Origin: Trinickia violacea
GTDB lineage: Bacteria > Pseudomonadota > Gammaproteobacteria > Burkholderiales > Burkholderiaceae
NCBI RefSeq assembly: GCF_005280735.1
Contig: NZ_CP040077.1
Coordinates: 3,596,001 to 3,660,000, forward strand
DNA: 64,000 bases
Reading direction: 5' to 3'
Shown: piece by piece, positions 58,259 through 64,000 of the stretch
Layout of the letters: each line of letters begins with the position of its first letter
Position numbering within the stretch: the first letter of the stretch is position 1
Translations under genes and position numbers: made by a program
Notes under the pieces: model-generated
Seen by the model: the letters and a program-made list of their open reading frames with translations, nothing else
Told to the model about the DNA's origin: nothing
The model's database searches: none

Positions 58259-60152
58259 GGCTGTCCCCGGGGTGGGCCAGCACGCCGACGGGCCGCGCCT
58301 GTTGGCCGACATCGGCGGCACCAACGCGCGCTTCGCGCTCGAAACGGGTCCCGGCGAGATCACGCAGATCCGCGTCTATCCGTGCGCGGAATATCCCGGC
58401 GTCGCGGAGGTGCTGAAGAAATACCTGAAAGATACGAAGATTGGCCGCGTGAACCACGCGGCGATCGCGATCGCGAACCCGGTCGACAGCGACCAGGTCA
58501 GCATGACCAACCACAACTGGACGTTCTCGATCGAGGCGACGCGCCGCTCGCTCGGCTTCGATACGCTGCTGGTCGTCAACGACTTCACCGCACTGGCGAT
58601 GGCGTTGCCCGGTCTCACCGACGCTCAACGCGTGCAGGTCGGCGGCGGCACGCGCCGGCAGAACAGCGTGATCGGCCTGCTCGGGCCGGGCACGGGGCTC
58701 GGCGTATCGGGCCTGATTCCCGCCGACGACCGCTGGATCGCGCTCGGCAGCGAAGGCGGCCACGCGACCTTCGCGCCGGCCGACGAGCGCGAAGACCTCG
58801 TGCTCCAGTACGCGCGCAAGAAGTGGCCGCATGTCTCGTTCGAACGCGTGGCCGCGGGCCCGGGGCTCGAGCTGATCTACCGCGCGCTCGCCGCGCGCGA
58901 CAAGAAGCGCGTGCCCGCCACGCTCGATCCGGCCGAAGTCGTGAACCGCGCGCTCGAAGGCGAAGCGCTCGCGGTCGAAGTCGTCGATTGCTTCTGCGGG
59001 ATTCTCGGCACCTTCGCCGGCAATATCGCAGTGACGCTCGGCGCGCTCGGCGGCATCTATATCGGCGGCGGCGTCGTGCCGCGGCTCGGCGAAGTCTTCG
59101 CGCATTCGCCGTTCCGCGAACGCTTCGAAGCGAAGGGCCGCTTCCAGCCCTATCTCGCGAACGTGCCGACTTACGTGATCACCGCCGAATATCCGGCGTT
59201 CCTGGGCGTCTCGGCGATCCTCGCCGAGCAGCTGTCGAATCGCTCCGGCGCGGGCTCGTCGGCCGTGTTCGAGCGCATCCGCCAGATGCGCGATGCGCTC
59301 ACGCCGGCCGAGCGCCGCGTCGCGGACCTCGCGCTCAATCACCCGCGCTCGATCATCAACGATCCGATCGTCGACATCGCGCGCAAGGCCGACGTGAGCC
59401 AGCCGACCGTGATCCGCTTCTGCCGCTCGCTCGGCTGCCAGGGGCTCTCCGACTTCAAGCTCAAACTCGCGACGGGCCTCACGGGCACGATCCCGGTGAG
59501 CCACAGCCAGGTGCATCTGGGCGACGCCGCGACCGACTTCGGCGCGAAGGTGCTCGACAACACGGTGTCGGCGATCCTGCAGCTGCGCGAGCATTTGAAC
59601 TTCGAAAACGTCGAGCGCGCGATCGACCTCCTGAACGGCGCGCGGCGCATCGAGTTCTACGGCCTCGGCAACTCGAACATCGTCGCGCAGGACGCGCACT
59701 ACAAGTTCTTCCGCTTCGGCATCCCGACGATCGCCTACGGCGATCTGTACATGCAGGCGGCGTCGGCGGCGCTGCTGGGCAAGGGCGACGTGATCGTCGC
59801 GGTGTCGAAGTCGGGCCGCGCGCCCGAGCTGCTGCGCGTGCTCGACGTCGCGATGCAAGCGGGCGCGCAAGTGATCGCGATCACATCGAGCAACACGCCG
59901 CTCGCGAAACGCGCAACCGTGGCGCTCGAAACCGATCACATCGAGATCCGTGAATCGCAGCTGTCGATGATTTCGCGGATCCTGCATCTCTTGATGATCG
60001 ACATCCTCGCGGTCGGCGTCGCGATCCGGCGCGCCGTGCCGAGCACGGAGATGACCGAAGCGGTGGCGAAGGCGCGCTCGGAAAGCACCGACGACGCGGT
60101 CGCGGTGCTCGACTGGCTGAGTCATGGCGCGGCGTCGTCGGCGGCGGATTGA
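58236..60152 (+). CDS. glk: Bifunctional glucokinase / RpiR (HexR) family transcriptional regulator
   Basis: A 638-residue fusion. Residues about 20-335 are a ROK-independent bacterial glucokinase (LADIGGTNARFALETG phosphate loop, VVNDFTALAMALPGL with the catalytic Asp, LLGPGTGLGVSGL and GSEGGHATFAP). From about residue 345 follows an RpiR helix-turn-helix (ALTPAERRVADLALNH, ARKADVSQPTVIRFCRSLG), and from about 470 a SIS sugar-phosphate domain (IEFYGLGNSNIVAQDA, VSKSGRAPELLRVL). The enzyme makes glucose 6-phosphate; the regulator half is the likely HexR acting on the palindrome at 55896. Such fusions are a Burkholderia-group feature. It overlaps pgl. Confidence 0.95.
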   Translation: MSTGVQTKAVPGVGQHADGPRLLADIGGTNARFALETGPGEITQIRVYPCAEYPGVAEVLKKYLKDTKIGRVNHAAIAIANPVDSDQVSMTNHNWTFSIEATRRSLGFDTLLVVNDFTALAMALPGLTDAQRVQVGGGTRRQNSVIGLLGPGTGLGVSGLIPADDRWIALGSEGGHATFAPADEREDLVLQYARKKWPHVSFERVAAGPGLELIYRALAARDKKRVPATLDPAEVVNRALEGEALAVEVVDCFCGILGTFAGNIAVTLGALGGIYIGGGVVPRLGEVFAHSPFRERFEAKGRFQPYLANVPTYVITAEYPAFLGVSAILAEQLSNRSGAGSSAVFERIRQMRDALTPAERRVADLALNHPRSIINDPIVDIARKADVSQPTVIRFCRSLGCQGLSDFKLKLATGLTGTIPVSHSQVHLGDAATDFGAKVLDNTVSAILQLREHLNFENVERAIDLLNGARRIEFYGLGNSNIVAQDAHYKFFRFGIPTIAYGDLYMQAASAALLGKGDVIVAVSKSGRAPELLRVLDVAMQAGAQVIAITSSNTPLAKRATVALETDHIEIRESQLSMISRILHLLMIDILAVGVAIRRAVPSTEMTEAVAKARSESTDDAVAVLDWLSHGAASSAAD

Positions 60153-60283
60153 TAGGTGCACTGAGCGTCGTCCCCTTCGCGAAAACCCTGACCGCGCTTT
60201 CCCTTATTTTGAAAAAAAATGGACGCGTGGTTTCATTGAGTCTGCTGGCGAGTTAGCGACGCGCCAGCTTCATCTAAGAGCTC

Positions 60284-60318
60284 GACCCGCCCCGTGACAA
60301 CGGCGCGGGTCTTTTTTT
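60284..60318 (+). terminator. Terminator of the zwf-pgl-glk operon
   Basis: GACCCGC (60284-60290) pairs with GCGGGTC (60305-60311) around a 14-nt loop, followed by TTTTTTT and then GTCGAC leading into repeat copy E. Confidence 0.88.
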
Positions 60319-60330
60319 GTCGACACGATG

Positions 60331-60376
60331 TCGATCCGGACTTGGCGCTTTAGCGCCTACTCGCGTCCCATGCAAG
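60331..60376. repeat. Palindromic intergenic repeat, copy E (diverged)
   Basis: In the opposite orientation to copies A-D: GTCGAT, arms CCGGACTT and ACTCGCGT around the core GGCGCTTTAGCGCC, then CCCATGCAAGG. The inner stem is perfect but the outer stem is broken by substitutions, so this copy appears decayed. It follows the zwf operon terminator, with a duplicated GTCGA in between. Confidence 0.75.
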
Positions 60377-60818
60377 GCTGCTAGTCGAAACCTTGCGCGC
60401 GGCCTCGGAAAAATTCAGCACTTCTTCGATTGCCCCGCCATGCGTTGGCGAGCGACTGATTAAGTGCTCCCTTCAGATCGTAATTTTTTCAGCGCATTTA
60501 CAACGGTCGCAGACTTCGCGAGCGGTGTTGTAAAAAAGTCACAGCCTGATCGATTTTAAGCAATCGCTTTCATTGAAAGCCGCATGAGGCCTAGCCCCGA
60601 CGAAATCAAGTTCCGCAACATGTTATTGCGAAATCAGCAACAAAAACAAAACAACTAGTGTTTCTACCAATGAGTCGGTGAATTTAAGACCCCTAGTATC
60701 CGAGCGTTCCCTGAAAACCGCGGCGGGGACCGGGTCGTTCATTAGGCATGAGTATCCGCTGCAACACTTCACCCCATCCGGGTGCTCACAAATTGCAATC
60801 CGTCTCGGAGACCACTTA

Positions 60819-61967
60819 ATGAAAAAATCGCTCATCGCACTTGCAGTAACGAGCGCCGTCGCAGCACCCGCCTTCGCACAGAGCAGCGTCACGCTTTACG
60901 GCATCATCGACACCGGCATCACGTACGTGAACAACACCGGCGGTGCCCACCAGTTCAAAATGTCGAGCGGCGTCATCCAAGGCAGCCGCTGGGGCTTGAA
61001 GGGCACGGAAGATCTCGGTGGCGGCACGAAGGCCATCTTCCAGTTGGAAAACGGCTTCAACGTCGGTACCGGCACGCTCGGCCAAGGTAGCCGCGAGTTC
61101 GGCCGTCAAGCCTACGTCGGCCTGACGAACAACACGTACGGTACGCTGACTCTCGGCCGTCAATATGACCCGGTGGTCGACAATGCACAGCCGACCACGT
61201 TCAACGGTCAGTGGGGCGCCTACTTCTCGCACCCGGCCGATATCGACAACACCGACAACGGCTTCCGTATCAACAACGCGGTCAAGTACGTCTCGCCGCG
61301 CTTCTACGGCGTGCAAGCCGAAGGCATGTACGCGTTCGGCGGCCAGGCTGGCAGCTTCAGCACGAACAGCACGGTCGGCGGCGGCCTGAACTACTCGGCC
61401 GGTCCGCTGTACATCGGCGCAGGCTACTTCTTCGCGAAGAACCCGGGTACCCAGTTCAACGACGGCAACTTCATCGCGAACCAGGCTCATCCCGCGACCC
61501 CCAACCCGCTCAACGGTATTTGGGGCCTGGTCGGCCAACCCACCAGCGAGCAAAGCATCAGCGTTGGTGGCACGTACACGATCGGCGCGGCGCAGCTCGG
61601 CCTCAACTGGTCGAACGTGCGCTTCGAGAACTCGAACGGCGTGGCGGGCAACACCGTGTACTTCAACAGCGCCGAAATCTGGGGCAACTACCACATTTCG
61701 CCGGCTTTGACGGGCGGTCTCGGCTACACGTACACGCAAGGCAAGGTCGACCTCACGGACAAGAAGCCGAAGTACGGTCAACTCAATGCGATCATCGACT
61801 ATGCGCTGTCGAAGCGCACCGACGTCTCCCTGATGGGCATTTACCAGCACGCGATGAGCGGCGGCGTCACGGCCGACATCTACGCGGCGCAGTTCGCTGG
61901 CTCGGCAGGCGCGAGCTCGAACACGAACCAAGTCGCCGTCCGCGTCGGCATCCGCCACAAGTTCTAA
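60819..61967 (+). CDS. General porin (Burkholderia-type OmpC-like), porin 2
   Basis: A 382-residue outer-membrane porin paralogous to the one at 21008. Signal peptide MKKSLIALAVTSAVAAPAFA is followed by QSSVTLYGIIDTGITYVNN; strand signatures SRWGLKGTEDLGGGTKAIFQ and the C-terminal VAVRVGIRHKF with terminal Phe are present. The start is ATG 60819 with CGGAG upstream; an in-frame longer frame from 60678 lacks the signal at its N-terminus. It has a long leader region and its own terminator. Location next to sugar genes may or may not reflect substrate. Confidence 0.95.
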   Translation: MKKSLIALAVTSAVAAPAFAQSSVTLYGIIDTGITYVNNTGGAHQFKMSSGVIQGSRWGLKGTEDLGGGTKAIFQLENGFNVGTGTLGQGSREFGRQAYVGLTNNTYGTLTLGRQYDPVVDNAQPTTFNGQWGAYFSHPADIDNTDNGFRINNAVKYVSPRFYGVQAEGMYAFGGQAGSFSTNSTVGGGLNYSAGPLYIGAGYFFAKNPGTQFNDGNFIANQAHPATPNPLNGIWGLVGQPTSEQSISVGGTYTIGAAQLGLNWSNVRFENSNGVAGNTVYFNSAEIWGNYHISPALTGGLGYTYTQGKVDLTDKKPKYGQLNAIIDYALSKRTDVSLMGIYQHAMSGGVTADIYAAQFAGSAGASSNTNQVAVRVGIRHKF

Positions 61968-62028
61968 AAGCAGTATCTGTTCGGCAAGATCCGGCGGCGC
62001 ACGCGTTTGCCGGCTCCGGTTCCGATTG

Positions 62029-62060
62029 CAAAAGCCCCGCATTGCGCGGGGCTTTTTTTA
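62029..62060 (+). terminator. Terminator of porin 2
   Basis: AAAAGCCCCGC, loop ATT, GCGGGGCTTTTTTT with one extra base near the loop. Strong intrinsic terminator. Confidence 0.92.
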
Positions 62061-62106
62061 TGGCACGCGACAAGTAGCGAAAACGCCGCTCCCGCTCGAC
62101 GCGCGA

Positions 62107-63348
62107 CTACGCATCCCCCGCCGGTTTAACCGTGCCTACCGTCCGCACCGGCCACCCATGCCAGCGCACGACGAGCACCCGTCCGACGAAGCAAAGCGCG
62201 CCCGTCACCGCGATCGTCGTCCCCATGCCCCTCGGCGAGCCGTCATGAAATGCGCCGACCGCGATGCTCGCGAGCGCGCCGAGCGCGAGCTGCATCGCGC
62301 CGAACACGGCCGCGGCAGCGCCCGCGTTGTGCGGATAGCGATGCATCAAATCGGTCGTGCAATTGGCCGACAACAGCCCCACGACGCCCACCACGAAGAA
62401 CAGGCACACGACGATCGACCACAGCCCGCCCCACCCCGTCAGGCACGCTAGCGCGACCGCAAACGACGCGGCGCAACTGACGAGCGCCGCCGCCTTGATG
62501 ATCGCGAGCGATCCGAAGCGGCCGATCAGACGCGTATTCAAGAAGTTCGCGAGCATGATGCCGACGACGTTCAGGCCGAACAGAAAGCCGTAGTGCTGCG
62601 GCTTCACGTGGAAGTAGTCGATATAGACGAAGGGCGTCGCCGTGATGTAAGCGAACATCGAAGCGAACGCCATGCCGCCGCAGAGGACGTGGCCGAGCGC
62701 AACGGGATCGGTGATCAGGTGCCCGTACACCGCGAACGACTTCAGCACCGCGGCGCTCTTGCGCTTCTCTTTCGGCCACGTCTCGGGCACGCGGTAGAAC
62801 GCGAGCGCGGCGCAAAGGGCGCCGAATAGCGTCAAAAACACGAAGACCGCGCGCCAGCCGCCGAAGAGCAACACTTGCCCGCCAACGAGCGGCGCGAGAA
62901 GCGGCCCGATCGCCGTGACGATCGCGACCATCGACAGCACGCGCGCGGCGTCGGTCGGCTCGTGCGCGTCGCGCGCAATGGCCCGCGCCAGCACCGACGC
63001 CGCCCCCGCGCCAAGCGCCTGCAGAAAGCGCACGGCGACGAGCACATCGATCGACCACGACACGACGCAGCCGATGCTCGCGAGCGTGAAAAGCGCAATG
63101 CCGCCGAGCAGCACGGGCCGCCGCCCCCAGGTGTCCGAGAGCGGCCCGTAGAGCAGCATGCCGAGCGAGAAGCCGAACATGAAGCTCGTGAGCGTGGCCT
63201 GCGCGGCCGACGCACCGACCGCGAACGACTGCGCGATCGACGGCAGGCTCGGCAGATACATGTCGGTGGAAATCGGCCCGCACGCGGCAAGCGCGCCGAG
63301 CAATAGGATCAGCCGGCCATCGGGCCGGCGCTTGACGACGTGAGACAT
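62107..63348 (-). CDS. Bcr/CflA family multidrug efflux MFS transporter
   Basis: A 413-residue inner-membrane transporter with 12 predicted helices. It opens RLILLLGALAACGPISTDMYLPSLPSIA, the DHA1 family helix 1 with the D-x-Y-LPS motif, and has LLYGPLSDTWGRRPVLLGG between helices 2 and 3 and RFLQALGAGAASVLARAIARD in helix 4-5. These identify the Bcr/CflA drug:H+ antiporters. The start is ATG 63348 (MSHVVKRRPDG). It is divergent from hemL and convergent with porin 2. Substrate unknown. Confidence 0.92.
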   Translation of the reverse strand: MSHVVKRRPDGRLILLLGALAACGPISTDMYLPSLPSIAQSFAVGASAAQATLTSFMFGFSLGMLLYGPLSDTWGRRPVLLGGIALFTLASIGCVVSWSIDVLVAVRFLQALGAGAASVLARAIARDAHEPTDAARVLSMVAIVTAIGPLLAPLVGGQVLLFGGWRAVFVFLTLFGALCAALAFYRVPETWPKEKRKSAAVLKSFAVYGHLITDPVALGHVLCGGMAFASMFAYITATPFVYIDYFHVKPQHYGFLFGLNVVGIMLANFLNTRLIGRFGSLAIIKAAALVSCAASFAVALACLTGWGGLWSIVVCLFFVVGVVGLLSANCTTDLMHRYPHNAGAAAAVFGAMQLALGALASIAVGAFHDGSPRGMGTTIAVTGALCFVGRVLVVRWHGWPVRTVGTVKPAGDA

Positions 63349-63597
63349 GGGAAATCCGAAAGATGCGGCCCGGCAGCGGGCCTTGCGAAACGCTGACAAC
63401 CAGCCGGCATTGTACTCGACGGTATAAATTACCCGACGGCGGCGCGGAAGGTGCGCTTGAGGGCGCTGACCGGCCAAACGGCCGAGCCCGGCAAGCCGGC
63501 ACGACTCCGGTACAATTTGAGCCATCTTTTCGCGCGAGAAGCACCTCTTTGGGGCCGCTTGCGAGCGCTCCGCCTCTCATCCAGCAGATTTCATCCC

Positions 63598-64000
63598 ATG
63601 TCCAAGAATCAAGCTCTGTTCGAACGCGCCCAGCTCACCATCCCCGGCGGCGTGAACTCGCCGGTGCGCGCCTTCCGTTCGGTCGGCGGCACGCCGCGCT
63701 TCGTCGAGCGCGCACAAGGCCCGTACTTCTGGGATGCCGACGGCACCCGCTATATCGACTACATCGGCTCCTGGGGCCCGATGATTCTCGGCCACGTGCA
63801 CCCCGAAGTGCTCGAAGCGGTGCAGCGCGTGCTCGCGAACGGCTTCTCGTTCGGCGCACCGACCGAAGCCGAAATCGAAATCGCCGAGGAAATCTGCAAG
63901 CTCGTGCCGTCGATCGAACAAGTGCGGCTCGTGTCGAGCGGCACCGAGGCGACGATGAGCGCGCTGCGTCTCGCGCGCGGCTTCACGAACCGCAGCCGCA
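63598..64000 (+). CDS. hemL: Glutamate-1-semialdehyde 2,1-aminomutase, N-terminal part
   Basis: Partial gene cut by the right edge; 134 codons visible. The sequence MSKNQALFERAQLTIPGGVN, SPVRAFRSVGGTPRF and RYIDYIGSWGPMILGHVHP, followed by SSGTEATMSALRLAR, is that of HemL, a class III PLP aminotransferase that converts glutamate-1-semialdehyde to 5-aminolevulinate in heme synthesis. The PLP lysine lies beyond the window. The visible part is intact. It is divergent from the Bcr/CflA gene. Confidence 0.96.
   Translation, partial: MSKNQALFERAQLTIPGGVNSPVRAFRSVGGTPRFVERAQGPYFWDADGTRYIDYIGSWGPMILGHVHPEVLEAVQRVLANGFSFGAPTEAEIEIAEEICKLVPSIEQVRLVSSGTEATMSALRLARGFTNRSR

Larger units (their letters stand above)
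60153..60818. other. Long intergenic region upstream of porin 2
   Basis: About 665 bp holding the zwf operon terminator, repeat copy E and the porin 2 leader. It also has an inverted repeat TTTACAAC (60497-60504) and GTTGTAAA (60527-60534), and a small palindrome GCTTTCATTGAAAGC at 60566-60580; both are operator-like. No gene was supported. Confidence 0.55.

Overview
The window is high-GC chromosomal DNA with dense, housekeeping-type gene content. It looks like a member of the Burkholderiaceae, in the Burkholderia/Paraburkholderia/Trinickia group; the species cannot be fixed from the sequence alone. The signs are two Burkholderia-type porins, a glucokinase fused to an RpiR/HexR-type regulator, the yicC-gmk-rpoZ-spoT block back to back with rph-rdgB-hemW, and the ftsK-lolA-rarA-serS block. 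No insertion sequence, prophage, CRISPR array or rRNA operon was seen.

Layout. 1-3.2 kb: the leading part of an aryl-polyene-type (APE) biosynthesis operon on the minus strand. 3.2-10.4 kb: a yybP-ykoY manganese riboswitch ahead of a GDT1-family protein, a DUF4136 lipoprotein, pepN, a HigBA-type toxin-antitoxin pair, fbp and tRNA-Thr. 10.4-16.8 kb: a possible decayed gene, a beta-propeller lipoprotein and a putative copper locus (DUF2946 protein, TonB receptor, BNR protein with metal-binding motifs, thioredoxin-like protein). 16.9-23.2 kb: a secreted chorismate mutase, a DnaQ/GIY-YIG nuclease, cspA, a candidate small RNA, porin 1, greB and two identical tRNA-Arg genes. 23.3-30.6 kb: stringent-response and RNA/nucleotide-quality genes, hemW and tRNA-Ser. 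30.8-37 kb: a DUF3050 protein, a TonB-C lipoprotein, an MHS transporter, a ClC protein flanked by two tiny lipoproteins, and a WXXGXW protein. 37-50.9 kb: minCDE, a GNAT protein, map, an ArsR-type regulator, tRNA-Ser, serS-rarA-lolA-ftsK, trxB, smr and a TRIC channel. 51-60.2 kb: a glucose-type ABC importer divergent from zwf-pgl-glk/hexR. 60.8-64 kb: porin 2, a Bcr/CflA exporter and the start of hemL.

How the genes work together. The 51-60 kb region is a coherent sugar module: the ABC importer brings in hexose, glucokinase phosphorylates it, and Zwf and Pgl feed the Entner-Doudoroff and pentose phosphate routes. A perfect 17-bp HexR-type palindrome lies between the two divergent operons, and the likely repressor is the C-terminal half of the glucokinase fusion. 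The 12-16.7 kb locus resembles copper-responsive TonB loci of other betaproteobacteria, in which a DUF2946 protein can be the sensor.

Less expected items are a ~45-bp palindromic element in five intergenic copies, three of them abutting a terminator poly-T and with compensatory stem changes between copies; a ~90-nt candidate small RNA near 20.5 kb; and two genes (higB and an arsR-type gene) whose -10 boxes end exactly six bases before the ATG, implying leaderless transcripts.
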